Source of the DNA: Gallionella capsiferriformans ES-2
Lineage (GTDB): Bacteria; Pseudomonadota; Gammaproteobacteria; Burkholderiales; Gallionellaceae
Direction: 5' to 3'
NCBI RefSeq assembly: GCF_000145255.1
Contig: NC_014394.1
Span: 558,001 to 622,000, forward strand
DNA length: 64,000 bases
Positions 29,038 through 41,100 of this stretch are shown one piece after another; the stretch's first letter is position 1; each line of letters starts with the position of its first letter. The notes beneath the pieces are model-generated. The model was given only the letters and a program-made list of their open reading frames with translations. It was not told where the DNA came from and did not search any database. A program made the translations under genes and the position numbers.

Positions 29038-29312
29038 TCGAGCAGACGGAAGATGCGTTGTTGCTGAGCGGTCGCTTGACGATGTCGACCGTGCCTGCAC
29101 TGTATGAGTCCGGCTTGAAAGTGCTCGCTGAAAAAGACTTGCTGGTGGATATGAGTCGAGTCGAGACGGTCGATTCAGCCGCTGTCAGCATGCTGCTTGG
29201 GTGGTCAAGAGCCGCTCAAGCGCGTCAGGGTGCGTTGCGTGTTACGGGTATGCCGGCGTCGTTGCTGAGTCTGGCTAATCTGTACGGCGTGGCCGATATG
29301 CTGCCGCATTAA
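29034..29312 (+). CDS. mlaB: STAS-domain protein MlaB
   Basis: 92 aa from GTG at 29034, overlapping the mlaC stop as GTGA. STAS domain, the cytoplasmic subunit that stabilises MlaF. The conserved segment LLVDMSRVETVDSAAVSMLLGW contains the serine/threonine region typical of MlaB. Last mla gene before ibaG. Confidence 0.92.
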   Translation: MIEQTEDALLLSGRLTMSTVPALYESGLKVLAEKDLLVDMSRVETVDSAAVSMLLGWSRAAQARQGALRVTGMPASLLSLANLYGVADMLPH

Positions 29313-29362
29313 TTAAATGAGTGCATCGGCACGCTGTTGTTTTAACTCAATTTAGGATTTGA

Positions 29363-29598
29363 ATGGTTACCCCTGAAAGCATACAGCAGGATATCGCGAG
29401 CAACATGGCTACGACACATTTAACCGTCACGGGTGACGGTCAGCACTTCGAGGCGATTGTGGTCAGTCAGGAATTTTCCGGAAAGAGCCGTATCGGACGC
29501 CAGCAGTTGGTCTACAAGACGCTGGGCGACAGGATGAAAGGCGAAATTCATGCGCTGTCGATGAAAACCTACACACCTGAAGAATGGGCGCAAGCAAG

Positions 29599-29605
<7 letters not shown>
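29363..29605 (+). CDS. ibaG: BolA/IbaG family protein
   Basis: 80 aa. Class II KH-like BolA fold: MVTPESIQQDIASNM at the start, VTGDGQHFEAIVVSQEFSGKSRIGRQQLVYKTLGD in the core, and HALSMKTYTPEEW at the end. Family members bind Fe-S clusters together with monothiol glutaredoxins. Location between mla genes and murA is the standard IbaG (YrbA) context. Its stop codon lies in a 20-bp palindrome. Confidence 0.9.
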
Positions 29606-30884
<1,279 letters not shown>

Positions 30885-30886
<2 letters not shown>

Positions 30887-30958
30887 GAAGTAGCGCGTGG
30901 TAAGTTGCCAGTGGCTAGGCAACCCGCTTCCCGCTTCCCCACTTACCATTTACAACTG
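30885..30958. repeat. heptamer-phased palindromic element (murA-hisG)
   Basis: The left arm reads in 7-nt steps each starting GT (GTAGGAA, GTAGCGC, GTGGTAA, GTTGCCA, GTGGCTA). The right arm reads CCGCTTC, CCGCTTC, CCCACTT, ACCATTT, ACAACTG, roughly complementary to the left. It fills the whole murA-hisG spacer. Confidence 0.7.
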
Positions 30959-30972
30959 ACTGTGAAAATAAC

Positions 30973-31611
30973 ATGATTACCATCGCTTTATCCAAAGGCC
31001 GTATCTTTGAAGAAACCATGCCCTTGCTGGCTGCGGCAGGGATTACTGCGCTGGATGATCCTGAAACTTCGCGCAAACTGATACTGGATACCAATCGCAG
31101 CGACGTACGCTTGATTATCGTTCGTGCCAGTGATGTGCCAACTTATGTGCAATACGGTGCAGCGGACATCGGTGTGGCGGGTAAAGACGTGCTGAATGAG
31201 CACGGCGGGCAGGGCTTGTACCAGCCGCTGGACTTAAATATTGCGCGCTGCCGGATGATGGTTGCGGTGCGCGACGATTTTGATTACGAGTCCGCGGTAA
31301 AGCAGGGCGCGCGGTTGCGTGTTGCGACCAAGTATGTCAACGCGGCGCGCGAACACTTTGCGGCCAAGGGTGTACATATCGATCTGATCAAATTATACGG
31401 CTCGATGGAACTTGCGCCGCTGGTCGGTTTGTCCGACGTGATTGTCGATCTGGTCAGCAGCGGCGGTACTTTGCGCGCTAATCACTTGAAGGCGGTCGAA
31501 CACATTAGTGATGTATCGTCCCGTCTGGTGGTGAATCAGGCGGCGCTGAAATTAAAGCGTGACAAAATTCAACCTATGCTTGATGCCTTCGCGCAGGCGT
31601 TGATTAAATAA
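30973..31611 (+). CDS. hisG: ATP phosphoribosyltransferase, short form
   Basis: 212 aa, the short (HisG-S) catalytic subunit without the C-terminal ACT-like regulatory domain, so a HisZ partner is expected elsewhere. First step of histidine synthesis. Motifs [27 protein letters not shown], and [15 protein letters not shown] are present. hisD follows after 6 bp. Confidence 0.95.
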   Translation: MITIALSKGRIFEETMPLLAAAGITALDDPETSRKLILDTNRSDVRLIIVRASDVPTYVQYGAADIGVAGKDVLNEHGGQGLYQPLDLNIARCRMMVAVRDDFDYESAVKQGARLRVATKYVNAAREHFAAKGVHIDLIKLYGSMELAPLVGLSDVIVDLVSSGGTLRANHLKAVEHISDVSSRLVVNQAALKLKRDKIQPMLDAFAQALIK

Positions 31612-31617
31612 GGTGCG

Positions 31618-32922
31618 ATGATGAAAATCAAACAATTATCAAGTTCTGATGCAAATTTTAGCGCTGAGCTGACCGCCTTGCTGGCATTTGAAGAAACGGC
31701 GGATGAAAAATTAGAAGCAACGGTCGCTGCTATTTTGTCGGATGTTAAAAATCGCGGTGATGCGGCCGTGCTGGAATACACGAGTCGCTTTGACCGTCTG
31801 ACGATAGCCGATGCCGCAGGGATGGAGTTGCCAAGGGCAGAGTTGCGTGCAGCCTTTGACGGCTTGCCTGTTGAGCAACGCGTGGCATTGGAGGCGGCGG
31901 CAGCGCGCGTCACTGAATATCACCAGAAGCAGGTGCAGGCGTCCTGGCGTTATGAGGATGCGGATGGTACGCTGCTGGGGCAGCAGGTCACGCCATTGGA
32001 CCGCGTCGGTTTGTATGTTCCAGGGGGTAAGGCGGCTTACCCTTCCTCCGTCTTGATGAATGCGCTGCCGGCTAAGGTGGCGGGTGTGGCGGAACTGATT
32101 ATGGTGGTGCCTACACCTGATGGGCTTAAAAACCAGCTGGTGCTCGCGGCAGCTTATCTGTCGGGTGTCGACCGTGTATTTACGATCGGCGGTGCGCAAG
32201 CCGTGGCGGCCTTGGCCTATGGTACGGCGACGATACCCAAGGTAGATAAAATTGTAGGTCCTGGCAATGCTTACGTGGCTGCAGCCAAGCGCCGTGTTTT
32301 CGGTATCTGCGGCATTGATATGATCGCGGGCCCCTCGGAGATTCTGGTGATTTGCGACGGACATACCAATCCTGACTGGATTGCGATGGATTTGTTTTCG
32401 CAAGCGGAACACGATGAGCTAGCACAGGCCATCTTGCTCTCACCGGATGCGGACTTTATTGCGGCGGTCGCAGCGAGTGCGAATCGTTTACTAGAACAAA
32501 TGCCGCGTCGTGACATTATTCGCACCGCGCTGGAAAATCGCGGTGCGTTGATCCATGTCGCCAGTCTGGATGAGGCGTGCGAAATCAGTAACCGCATCGC
32601 ACCAGAGCATCTGGAAATGTCGGTTGAGCAGCCGGAGGACTATCTGCCAAAACTCAAGCATGCCGGTGCTATCTTTATGGGACGTTATACATCGGAATCC
32701 CTCGGGGATTACTGTGCCGGTCCGAATCACGTCCTGCCGACTTCAGGGACGGCACGTTTTTCATCACCGCTGGGAGTTTACGACTTTCAGAAGCGCAGTA
32801 GCCTGATACAGGTCTCGCCGCAGGGTGCAAAGACGTTGGGAAAAATTGCGGCGACACTGGCTTTGGGTGAAGGATTGCAAGCGCACGCTCAGTCAGCAAT
32901 GTACAGAAGTGAAATAAATTAA
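31618..32922 (+). CDS. hisD: histidinol dehydrogenase
   Basis: 434 aa, zinc-dependent enzyme for the last two steps of histidine synthesis. Signature regions [51 protein letters not shown], and [13 protein letters not shown] are visible, with the acid/base pair in RIAPEHLEM. Two adjacent ATG codons (31618, 31621) are possible starts. No terminator is obvious before the downstream tRNA promoter. Confidence 0.96.
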   Translation: MMKIKQLSSSDANFSAELTALLAFEETADEKLEATVAAILSDVKNRGDAAVLEYTSRFDRLTIADAAGMELPRAELRAAFDGLPVEQRVALEAAAARVTEYHQKQVQASWRYEDADGTLLGQQVTPLDRVGLYVPGGKAAYPSSVLMNALPAKVAGVAELIMVVPTPDGLKNQLVLAAAYLSGVDRVFTIGGAQAVAALAYGTATIPKVDKIVGPGNAYVAAAKRRVFGICGIDMIAGPSEILVICDGHTNPDWIAMDLFSQAEHDELAQAILLSPDADFIAAVAASANRLLEQMPRRDIIRTALENRGALIHVASLDEACEISNRIAPEHLEMSVEQPEDYLPKLKHAGAIFMGRYTSESLGDYCAGPNHVLPTSGTARFSSPLGVYDFQKRSSLIQVSPQGAKTLGKIAATLALGEGLQAHAQSAMYRSEIN

Positions 32923-32930
32923 AAAAGCTA

Positions 32931-32959
32931 TTGACAATCGAGTCTAAGATTATCATAAT
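32931..32959 (+). promoter_or_regulatory. strong sigma70 promoter for the tRNA-tuf operon
   Basis: TTGACA (32931-32936), 17-bp spacer, CATAAT (32954-32959). The perfect -35 box and spacing, and the tRNA start 15 bp downstream of the -10, make this the main promoter for tRNA-Tyr through tuf1 and perhaps beyond. Confidence 0.85.
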
Positions 32960-32973
32960 GCTGCTCCAGTTTT

Positions 32974-33060
<87 letters not shown>

Positions 33061-33120
33061 ATTTAGGTTAAGTCTGGCAGGTAAATGCAGTCTTAATGGC
33101 GTTGTTTGATAGGAATGCTT

Positions 33121-33194
33121 GCGGGTGTAGCTCAATGGTAGAGCAGAAGTTTTCCAAACTTACGACGAGGGTTCGATCCCCTTCACCCGCTCCA
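33121..33194 (+). tRNA. tRNA-Gly (TCC)
   Basis: 74 nt with encoded CCA. Acceptor GCGGGTG pairs with CACCCGC, D-loop AGCTCAATGGTAGAGC, anticodon loop TTTCCAA gives TCC, T-arm GGGTTCGATCCC. Confidence 0.97.
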
Positions 33195-33204
33195 GTAAAA
33201 TTCC

Positions 33205-33279
<75 letters not shown>

Positions 33280-33324
33280 AATTGAGTAATTATTGTTAAC
33301 GTTTGACATTGATAAGGAAAAGTC

Positions 33325-34515
33325 ATGGCAAAAAGTAAATTTGAACGCACCAAACCACACGTCAACGTCGGTACGATCGGTCACGTGGATCACGGTAAGA
33401 CAACGCTGACAGCGGCGATCACGATGGTGTTGTGCAAGAAGTTTGGCGGCGAAGCCAAGGCTTACGACCAGATCGATGCGGCACCGGAAGAAAAGGCACG
33501 CGGTATTACCATTAATACCGCTCACGTTGAATACGAAACAGCAACTCGTCACTACGCTCACGTAGATTGCCCGGGCCACGCCGACTATGTTAAGAACATG
33601 ATCACGGGTGCTGCGCAGATGGACGGCGCGATCCTGGTTTGTTCAGCTGCTGACGGTCCTATGCCTCAGACTCGCGAACACATCTTGCTGGCACGTCAGG
33701 TTGGCGTTCCTTACATCGTTGTGTTCTTGAACAAGTGCGACATGGTCGACGACGAAGAGTTGCTCGAACTGGTTGAAATGGAAGTTCGTGAATTGCTGTC
33801 CAAGTACGATTTCCCTGGTGATGACATTCCAGTTATCAAGGGTTCTGCGATGCTGGCCATCAAGGGCGATCAGTCTGATATCGGCGAGCCTGCAATTTTT
33901 CGTTTGGCTGAAGCATTGGATACCTACATTCCAACGCCGGAACGTGCTGTTGACGGCGCATTCCTGATGCCAGTTGAAGACGTATTCTCGATCTCCGGTC
34001 GCGGTACTGTTGTAACGGGTCGTATCGAACGCGGTATCGTTAAAGTCGGCGAAGAAATCGAAATCGTTGGTATCAAGCCAACTTTGAAGACCACTTGTAC
34101 TGGCGTTGAAATGTTCCGTAAGCTGCTCGATCAAGGTCAGGCTGGCGATAACGTGGGTGTTCTGTTGCGCGGTACGAAGCGTGAAGAAGTTGAGCGCGGT
34201 CAAGTATTGTGCAAACCAGGTTCAATCAAGCCTCACACTAAGTTCACTGCGGAAATCTACGTATTGGGCAAAGAAGAAGGTGGTCGTCATACGCCATTCT
34301 TCCAGGGCTACCGTCCTCAGTTCTACTTCCGTACGACGGACGTAACGGGTGCAGTTGAATTGCCAGCGGGCACCGAAATGGTTATGCCAGGCGATAACGT
34401 CAGCATTACCGTTGCACTGATCAATCCGATCGCGATGGAAGAAGGTCTGCGTTTCGCGATTCGCGAAGGTGGCCGTACCGTTGGTGCCGGTGTCGTTGCA
34501 AAAGTTATCGAGTAA
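33325..34515 (+). CDS. tuf: elongation factor Tu, copy 1
   Basis: 396 aa GTPase that delivers aminoacyl-tRNA to the ribosome. G1 GHVDHGKT (19-26), G3 DCPGH (81-85), G4 NKCD (136-139). AAGGAA lies 9 nt upstream of the ATG. The gene appears identical in nucleotide sequence to tuf2 at 49810-51000, and identity continues about 17 nt past the stop, which implies recent gene conversion. tRNA genes flank it on both sides. Confidence 0.98.
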   Translation: MAKSKFERTKPHVNVGTIGHVDHGKTTLTAAITMVLCKKFGGEAKAYDQIDAAPEEKARGITINTAHVEYETATRHYAHVDCPGHADYVKNMITGAAQMDGAILVCSAADGPMPQTREHILLARQVGVPYIVVFLNKCDMVDDEELLELVEMEVRELLSKYDFPGDDIPVIKGSAMLAIKGDQSDIGEPAIFRLAEALDTYIPTPERAVDGAFLMPVEDVFSISGRGTVVTGRIERGIVKVGEEIEIVGIKPTLKTTCTGVEMFRKLLDQGQAGDNVGVLLRGTKREEVERGQVLCKPGSIKPHTKFTAEIYVLGKEEGGRHTPFFQGYRPQFYFRTTDVTGAVELPAGTEMVMPGDNVSITVALINPIAMEEGLRFAIREGGRTVGAGVVAKVIE

Positions 34516-34580
34516 TAGCAGGATCGGGATTGGGGGTTTTGAATTGAGCTTGCTCATTACATAACCCGCAATCCTAAATT
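34516..34580. repeat. heptamer-phased palindromic element (tuf1-tRNA-Trp)
   Basis: Imperfect palindrome: GGATTGGGGGTT pairs with AACCCGCAATCC with one mismatch, and inner ATTGAGC with GCTCATT. In 7-nt steps it reads AGCAGGA, TCGGGAT, TGGGGGT and so on. It begins with the same 17 nt that follow tuf2. Confidence 0.65.
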
Positions 34581-34583
34581 TTT

Positions 34584-34659
34584 AGGCCAGTAGCTCAATT
34601 GGTAGAGTATCGGTCTCCAAAACCGAGGGTTGGGGGTTCGAAACCCTCCTGGCCTGCCA
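34584..34659 (+). tRNA. tRNA-Trp (CCA)
   Basis: 76 nt with encoded CCA. Acceptor AGGCCAG pairs with CTGGCCT, anticodon loop CTCCAAA gives CCA, T-arm GGGGTTCGAAACCC. Located between tuf1 and secE, a frequent betaproteobacterial arrangement. Confidence 0.97.
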
Positions 34660-34693
34660 AATAGTAAGTAATCGTTAATCGGAACATTCTCGC

Positions 34694-35041
34694 ATGTCGG
34701 ATAAAATCAAGTTGCTATTTGCATTTCTGCTGGTTGTAGCAGGGATTGCGGGTTACTACTACCTGCATGACAGTGCGGCAGTGCTGCGGTTATTGTCGGT
34801 GCTCGCGGGTGTTTTGCTTGCGGTAGGTGTCGCGTCTACAAGCGAGTCAGGTCGTCAGTTTATCGCCTTTGGTCGTGATTCGATTGCGGAGGCGAAGCGC
34901 GTTGTTTGGCCTACCCGTAAGGAAACGCTGCAAACCACCGGTGTGGTGATTTTGTTTGCTATCACGATGGCTTTATTTCTGTGGTTGGTTGATGCCAGTC
35001 TGATGACGATGGTAAATAAGTTGATGGGACGGGCTGAATAA
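34694..35041 (+). CDS. secE: preprotein translocase subunit SecE
   Basis: 115 aa, membrane subunit that clamps SecY. Two N-terminal hydrophobic segments (about 6-24 and 31-46), then the conserved amphipathic region [24 protein letters not shown] and the essential third helix (about 83-103). The stop overlaps the nusG start as TAATG. Confidence 0.95.
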   Translation: MSDKIKLLFAFLLVVAGIAGYYYLHDSAAVLRLLSVLAGVLLAVGVASTSESGRQFIAFGRDSIAEAKRVVWPTRKETLQTTGVVILFAITMALFLWLVDASLMTMVNKLMGRAE

Positions 35042-35574
35042 TGGCGATGAGTTGGTATGTTGTTCACACGTACTCTCAATTTGAGAAAAGTGTTTCGCGG
35101 GCATTAGTCGAAAGAATTGCTCGCGAGGGTATGCAAGAAAAGTTTGGTCAGATTCTGGTTCCAGTCGAAGAGGTTGTTGAACTCAAGGGGGGGCAAAAAG
35201 TCACCTCAGAGCGCAAGTTTTTTCCTGGGTATGTGCTGGTTGAGATGGAAATGACCGATGAGTCCTGGCACTTGGTGAAAAATACACCAAAAGTAACTGG
35301 GTTCTTGGGCGGATCAGCAATGCGCCCGACGCCGATCAGTGAAAAAGAAGTTCAGAATATCATGCAGCAAATGCAGGCGGGCGTTGAAAAACCAAGGCCT
35401 AAGGTTTTGTTCGAAGTGGGCGAGTCTGTACGTGTTAAGGAGGGTCCGTTCACCGACTTTACCGGCATGGTGGAAGAAGTTAACTACGACAAGAATAAGA
35501 TACGGGTGGCAGTTACGATTTTCGGTCGTGCGACACCGGTTGAGTTGGATTTTGGCCAGGTAGAAAAAGGCTAA
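35041..35574 (+). CDS. nusG: transcription termination/antitermination protein NusG
   Basis: 177 aa. N-terminal NGN domain ([19 protein letters not shown] to [13 protein letters not shown]) binds RNA polymerase; C-terminal KOW domain ([20 protein letters not shown]) binds Rho or S10. Start at 35041 is coupled to secE; an ATG two codons on (35047) gives [10 protein letters not shown] and is a plausible alternative. A hairpin follows before rplK. Confidence 0.97.
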   Translation: MAMSWYVVHTYSQFEKSVSRALVERIAREGMQEKFGQILVPVEEVVELKGGQKVTSERKFFPGYVLVEMEMTDESWHLVKNTPKVTGFLGGSAMRPTPISEKEVQNIMQQMQAGVEKPRPKVLFEVGESVRVKEGPFTDFTGMVEEVNYDKNKIRVAVTIFGRATPVELDFGQVEKG

Positions 35575-35592
35575 ATTAGAGGGGAATGGCAT

Positions 35593-35631
35593 GGGAAACG
35601 CAGCTTGCAATGATTGCAGGCGCTGTTTCCC
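35593..35631 (+). terminator. hairpin between nusG and rplK (terminator or L11 leader)
   Basis: GGGAAAC (35593-35599) pairs with GTTTCCC (35625-35631), with an inner TGCAA/TTGCA stem, and a T-rich tract follows. It could be a partial terminator after nusG or part of the leader through which L1 controls its own operon. Confidence 0.5.
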
Positions 35632-35696
35632 GTTTGCTGTTTTCTGTATTTGGGGAGAGGTGAAAATCTCGATTACCCGTTTGATAGGAGAGTAAC

Positions 35697-36128
35697 ATGG
35701 CAAAGAAGGTCATAGGCTACATCAAGCTGCAAGTGCCAGCTGGTAAAGCAAATCCAAGTCCACCGATTGGTCCAGCATTGGGTCAACGCGGTCTGAATAT
35801 TATGGAGTTCTGTAAGGCGTTCAACGCTGCAACCCAGGGCGTAGAGCCAGGTTTGCCAATCCCAGTGGTTATCACTGCGTTTGCTGACAAGAGCTTCACC
35901 TTCATTATGAAGACCCCGCCAGCAACCATTCTGATCAAGAAGGCTGTTGGTATTCAAAAGGGTAGCGCAACCCCGCATACCGTTAAGGTAGGTCACTTGA
36001 CACGTAAGCAAGCTGAAGAAATTGCAACAACCAAGATGGCTGATCTGACCGCTGCGAATATGGATGCGGCTGTACGCATCATCGCGGGTAGCGCGCGCAG
36101 TATCGGTATCACAGTGGAGGGCGAATAA
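35697..36128 (+). CDS. rplK: 50S ribosomal protein L11
   Basis: 143 aa. Binds the GTPase-associated centre of 23S rRNA. The N-terminal proline-rich [22 protein letters not shown] and the C-terminal rRNA-binding domain are complete. A good ribosome binding site (GGAG) precedes the ATG; the stop overlaps rplA as TAATG. Confidence 0.98.
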   Translation: MAKKVIGYIKLQVPAGKANPSPPIGPALGQRGLNIMEFCKAFNAATQGVEPGLPIPVVITAFADKSFTFIMKTPPATILIKKAVGIQKGSATPHTVKVGHLTRKQAEEIATTKMADLTAANMDAAVRIIAGSARSIGITVEGE

Positions 36129-36814
36129 TGTCTAAGCGCTATAAAGCAATTGCAACTAAAGTCGATCGCAATAAGCTGTATGCATTGACTGATGCGTTGG
36201 CACTGGTTAAGGAAAACGCTGTTGCCAAATTCGATGAGTCCATCGACGTGGCAGTTAATCTGGGTATCGATGCACGTAAATCTGATCAACTGGTTCGCGG
36301 TTCAGTGGTATTGCCACGCGGTACAGGTAAGACCGTTCGTGTTGCTGTATTTGCTCAGGGTGCCAAGGCTGAAGAAGCTCGCGCTGCCGGTGCTGATATC
36401 GTTGGTTTTGATGATCTGGCTGAGTCTATCAAAGCCGGTAATCTGGATTTCGACGTTGTCATCGCAAGTCCGGATGCAATGCGTCTGGTAGGTCAATTGG
36501 GTCAGGTTCTGGGTCCTCGCGGTTTGATGCCTAACCCTAAGGTGGGTACTGTTTCTGCTGACGTGGCAGGTGCAGTGCGTAACGCTAAGGCAGGTCAGGT
36601 TCAGTATCGTAATGACAAGAACGGTATTATTCAATGCACGATCGGCCGCGCTTCATTCGCGCCTGAAGCATTGCGTGAAAACCTGCTTGCATTGATTGAT
36701 GCGCTGGCTAAGGCTAAGCCTGCTGCTTCCAAGGGTGTCTTCATGAAGAAGGTATCTTTGTCTAGCACTATGGGTGTCGGTGTTCGCGTAGATCAAGCCA
36801 GTTTCACGGCTTAA
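36128..36814 (+). CDS. rplA: 50S ribosomal protein L1
   Basis: 228 aa, full length. L1 stalk protein; in many bacteria it also represses translation of the L11-L1 mRNA. Signature [15 protein letters not shown] is present. Start coupled to the rplK stop (TAATG). A 297-bp spacer follows that carries a heptamer element and the probable L10 leader. Confidence 0.98.
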   Translation: MSKRYKAIATKVDRNKLYALTDALALVKENAVAKFDESIDVAVNLGIDARKSDQLVRGSVVLPRGTGKTVRVAVFAQGAKAEEARAAGADIVGFDDLAESIKAGNLDFDVVIASPDAMRLVGQLGQVLGPRGLMPNPKVGTVSADVAGAVRNAKAGQVQYRNDKNGIIQCTIGRASFAPEALRENLLALIDALAKAKPAASKGVFMKKVSLSSTMGVGVRVDQASFTA

Positions 36815-36906
36815 AGATTCAAATCTGGTGGCATGGTGTCTGCCATGTCGCCTTATATCTTTGCACTGCTGGCGGTAGTCAGCATCAAAGACCGGTGGGG
36901 CTGTCG

Positions 36907-37005
36907 AAATCAGGATTCAGGATTGAGGCAGCTTAATTGAAAATTCGGGTATCGGGGTTTACGGGTTGTCTCAATCCATGATCCTGGCATCGGGATTGAT
37001 CCCCC
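36907..37005. repeat. heptamer-phased element in the rplA-rplJ spacer
   Basis: Read in 7-nt steps: ATCAGGA, TTCAGGA, TTGAGGC, then TTCGGGT, ATCGGGG, TTTACGG, and a right arm with CAATCCA, TGATCCT. The left and right arms are roughly complementary (CAGGATTGAG against CTCAATCCATGATCCTG). Confidence 0.65.
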
Positions 37006-37021
37006 CGCAGATGGTGTGCCC

Positions 37022-37058
37022 GCGAGCAGGAGTGGTTGTTCTCCTGACTCATGGTCGC
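37022..37058 (+). promoter_or_regulatory. candidate L10 leader (kink-turn hairpin)
   Basis: GCGA (37022-37025) pairs with TCGC (37055-37058) and CAGGAG (37027-37032) with CTCCTG (37041-37046), leaving an asymmetric internal loop with GA, the general shape of the L10-L7/L12 binding site used for autoregulation of rplJL. Assignment is by structure and position, not by a covariance model. Confidence 0.5.
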
Positions 37059-37111
37059 TGTTGTAAATGATGGAGCGCATGTTGAATGCGTTCTGGATAA
37101 TGGAGGAAGAC

Positions 37112-37642
37112 TTGAGTCTCAATCTGCAAGAAAAACAAACCGTGGTAGCGGAAGTCAGCGCACAAGTGGCGCAATCGCAAACCATCGTTTTGGCAGAGTA
37201 CCGTGGCATCAAAGTTGCCGATATCACTAAATTGCGTGCTACTGCACGTGAGTCAGGTGTTTATCTGCACGTGTTGAAAAACACATTGGCGCGCCGTGCG
37301 GTACAAGGTACTTCATTTGAAGCATTGGCTGACAGTATGGTAGGTCCTCTTGTTTATAGCATGAGTGCCGACGCTGTTGCTGCTGCTAAAGTGATGTGCG
37401 AATTTGCCAAGACCAACCCGCTGCTGGTTGTTAAAGCTGGCTCAATGGCAGGTTCCGTGATGTCTGCGGATCAAGTCGCTGTGCTCGCCGCAACACCTAG
37501 TCGTGATGAGTTGATTGCTCGCTTGATGGCAACTATGAATGCGACGACTGCGAAGTTCGTACGTACGCTGGCTGCAATCCGTGATGCAAATGGTGTTGTA
37601 GATGCACCTGCTGAAGTCGCTGCTGAAGCGGCTGCTGTTTAA
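37112..37642 (+). CDS. rplJ: 50S ribosomal protein L10
   Basis: 176 aa from a TTG start at 37112 preceded by GGAGG with a 6-nt spacer. This gives the family N-terminus [17 protein letters not shown]; the ATG at 37067 would add 15 unrelated residues. L10 anchors the L7/L12 dimers on the ribosome stalk. The C-terminal helix ([18 protein letters not shown]) is shortish but complete. Confidence 0.95.
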   Translation: MSLNLQEKQTVVAEVSAQVAQSQTIVLAEYRGIKVADITKLRATARESGVYLHVLKNTLARRAVQGTSFEALADSMVGPLVYSMSADAVAAAKVMCEFAKTNPLLVVKAGSMAGSVMSADQVAVLAATPSRDELIARLMATMNATTAKFVRTLAAIRDANGVVDAPAEVAAEAAAV

Positions 37643-37666
37643 TTTTTGAAATAATTGGAGAACAAT

Positions 37667-38038
37667 ATGGCTATTACTAATGCTGAATTGATGGATGCAG
37701 TCGCTTCGATGACTGTGCTGGAATTGTCAGAACTGATCAAGCAAATGGAAGAAAAGTTTGGCGTATCTGCTGCAGCTGTTGCTGTTGCTGGTCCTGCTGC
37801 TGGTCCTGCTGCTGCCGCTGCTGAACAATCTGAATTTGACGTTATCCTGGCAACTGTTGGCGACAACAAGGTTAGTGTAATTAAGGCTGTTCGCGTTATC
37901 ACTGGTCTGGGCTTGAAAGAAGCTAAGGATCTGGTTGATGCAGCACCTAAGGTTGTTAAAGAAGGCGTTTCAAAGGCTGATGCTGACGCAATTGCTAAGC
38001 AATTGATCGAAGCTGGCGCGACCGCTGAAGTTAAGTAA
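37667..38038 (+). CDS. rplL: 50S ribosomal protein L7/L12
   Basis: 123 aa from the ATG at 37667 (GGAG 8 nt upstream). N-terminal dimerisation domain, an Ala/Gly/Pro hinge (about 35-55, [13 protein letters not shown]), and the C-terminal factor-binding domain with [16 protein letters not shown]. An attenuator-like terminator follows. Confidence 0.98.
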   Translation: MAITNAELMDAVASMTVLELSELIKQMEEKFGVSAAAVAVAGPAAGPAAAAAEQSEFDVILATVGDNKVSVIKAVRVITGLGLKEAKDLVDAAPKVVKEGVSKADADAIAKQLIEAGATAEVK

Positions 38039-38052
38039 TACATTGTGTTGTC

Positions 38053-38082
38053 AAAAGGCTGACGGCTTACCGTCAGCCTTTT
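38053..38082 (+). terminator. rplL-rpoB attenuator/terminator
   Basis: AAAAGGCTGACGG (38053-38065), loop CTTA, CCGTCAGCCTTTT (38070-38082). Perfect 13-bp stem ending in TTTT. In this position bacteria use a partial terminator to make less RNA polymerase than ribosomal protein. Confidence 0.88.
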
Positions 38083-38163
38083 GGCGCTCTAAGAAGCTAA
38101 TGGACGGAAAGTCTGATTTCATGCTTTTCGCCCCCTGTCTTTTTGCCTAGTCGTGGAGAATAT

Positions 38164-41100
38164 ATGAGCTACTCTTTTACCGAAAAAAAACGTATTCGTA
38201 AAAGTTTCGGCAAGCGAATCGGTGCACTTCCGGTTCCTTTCCTTTTATCCACCCAATTGGAAGCCTTTGCTGCCTTTCTTCAGGAGGCAACTGCGCCTGA
38301 AAAACGCAAAAATGAAGGTTTGCAAGCTGCTTTCAACGGAATATTTCCGATTGAAAGCCATTCTAAGAATGCCAGACTGGATTTCGTCAGCTATATGCTG
38401 GGGACACCGGCTTTTGACGTCAAGGAATGTCAGCAGCGCGGCTTGACCTACGCATCGCCACTGCGCGCTCGCGTACGCCTGACCATTATGGATAAGGAAG
38501 CTTCCAAACCGACGGTAAAGGAAGTAAAAGAGCAGGAAGTTTACATGGGCGAAATGCCTCTGATGACGAATACTGGTTCTTTCGTGATCAACGGTACAGA
38601 GCGCGTTATCGTGTCTCAGCTGCATCGTTCTCCAGGCGTGTTCTTCGAGCATGACCGGGGCAAAACACACTCTTCGGGCAAATTGCTGTTCTCCGCACGT
38701 ATTATTCCTTACCGTGGTTCATGGTTGGATTTTGAATTCGATGCCAAGGATTACGTCTATTTCCGTATCGATCGTCGCCGCAAAATGCCAGTTACGATCC
38801 TGCTGCGCTCATTGGGTTACACCAATGAAGACATGCTGGGCATGTTCTACGAATTCGACACCTTCCAACTGGGCAAAAAGGGCGGTATTCAGTTTGAAGT
38901 GGTTGCAGAACGTCTGCGCGGCGAAATCGCGCGCTTCGATATTCTGGACAAGTCGGGCAAGACCATCGTCGCCACCGACAAGCGCATCACTGTGCGCCAC
39001 ATCCGTCAGATGCAGGAAGCGGGGATCGACAAATTGGCTGTTGCCGACGATTTCCTGCTGGGCCGTGTTATCGCGAATAACGTCATCGACAAAGAAAGCG
39101 GCGAAATTATTGCCAATGCCAACGATGTGATGACCGAAGAGCTGCTGCGCAAGTTGCAGGATGCGAATGTCACCAAGCTTAACACCCTGTACACCAACGA
39201 TTTGGATCAGGGCGCGTACATATCGCAAACCCTGCGCACGGATGAAACCACTGATAAGTGGACCGCACGCGTTGCGATTTATCGCATGATGCGTCCCGGC
39301 GAGCCGCCGACCGAAGAGTCGGTAGAAGGCTTGTTCAATGGTCTGTTCTTCAGCGAAGAGCGTTACGATCTGTCAGTCGTCGGCCGTATGAAGTTCAATC
39401 GCCGCGTAGGTCGCGAAGAGTTGACCGGTTCACCGATTTTGTCCAATGAGGACATCGTTGCGGTGGTTAAGATTCTGGTTGAATTGCGCAATGGTCGCGG
39501 CGAAATCGACGATATCGATCACTTGGGTAATCGTCGCGTACGTGCGGTGGGTGAGTTGGCTGAGAACCAGTTCCGCGTGGGTCTGGCTCGTGTAGAGCGC
39601 GCTGTTAAAGAGCGCTTAGGTCAGGCGGAAGCAGATAATCTGATGCCGCATGATCTGATCAATGCTAAGCCGATTTCAGCCGCGATCAAGGAATTCTTTG
39701 GTTCGAGCCAACTGTCGCAGTTTATGGATCAAACCAATCCGCTGTCTGAAGTAACGCACAAGCGTCGTATTTCAGCATTGGGACCGGGTGGTCTGACGCG
39801 TGAACGTGCTGGCTTTGAAGTTCGCGACGTGCATCCGACGCACTATGGTCGTGTATGTCCAATCGAAACGCCGGAAGGTCCAAACATTGGTCTTATTAAC
39901 TCTTTAGCACTGTACGCACGCACCAACGAGTACGGCTTTATTGAAACACCGTATCGTAAAGTGACGAATGGTTGTGTATCTAACGATGTTGACTATCTGT
40001 CAGCCATTGAAGAGAGCACCTACACCATTGCGCAGGCGAATGCGGAATTGGATAAGAAGGGCCGCTTTACGGATGACATCGTTTCCGCACGCCGCCACAA
40101 CGAATTTGTGCTGGCAGCGCCCGATACCATCAATTACATGGACGTATCACCATCGCAAGTCGTATCGGTAGCCGCCTGTCTGATTCCGTTCCTGGAACAC
40201 GACGATGCGAACCGCGCGTTGATGGGTGCCAATATGTCACGTCAGGCTGTGCCTTGCTTGCGTGCTGAAAAGCCGCTGGTGGGTACGGGTATCGAACGCA
40301 CGGTTGCACTCGATTCGGGTACGGCAGTGCAAGCAATTCGTGGCGGTCGTATCGATTACGTGGATGCAGCGCGTATCGTGGTGCGGGTGAATGATGAAGA
40401 AACGACGGCGGGTGAAGTCGGTGTTGATATTTACAACCTGATCAAGTACACCCGTTCGAATCAGAACACCAATATCAATCAGCGTCCGCTGGTCAAGGTA
40501 GGTGATGTGATTGCTCGCGGCGACGTCGTGGCTGACGGTGCTTCAACTGATATGGGTGAGCTGGCGCTGGGTCAAAACGTGCTGGTCGCGTTTATGCCTT
40601 GGAACGGTTACAACTACGAAGATTCGATTCTGATTTCAGAACGAATCATCGCTCAGGATCGTTTTACTTCGATCCATATCGAAGAGCTGACTGTGGTTGC
40701 ACGCGATACCAAGCTGGGTACCGAGGAAATCACTCGCGATATTCCTAATCTGTCTGAAGTGCAATTGGGCCGTCTGGATGACTGCGGTATCGTGCATATC
40801 GGTGCGGAAGTGGCGGTAGGCGACGTACTGGTCGGTAAAGTCACCCCTAAGGGCGAAACTCAACTGACACCGGAAGAAAAGTTGCTGCGCGCAATTTTCG
40901 GCGAAAAGGCCTCCGATGTGAAGGATACCAGTCTGCGTGTTTCTGCAGGTAGTTCCGGTACGGTCATCGACGTTCAAGTGTTTACCCGCGAAGGTCTGCA
41001 GCGCGACAAGCGTGCCCAGCAGATCGTCGATGATGAACTGAACCGTTACAAGAAGGATCTGGCCGATCAGATGCGTATCGTTGAGAGCGATGCTTTCACA

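Noticed and set aside
33303..33308. TTGACA just upstream of tuf1 as a promoter -35 box
   Set aside because: It is only 17 bp from the ATG, so the -10 box would fall at or inside the coding region and none is visible.
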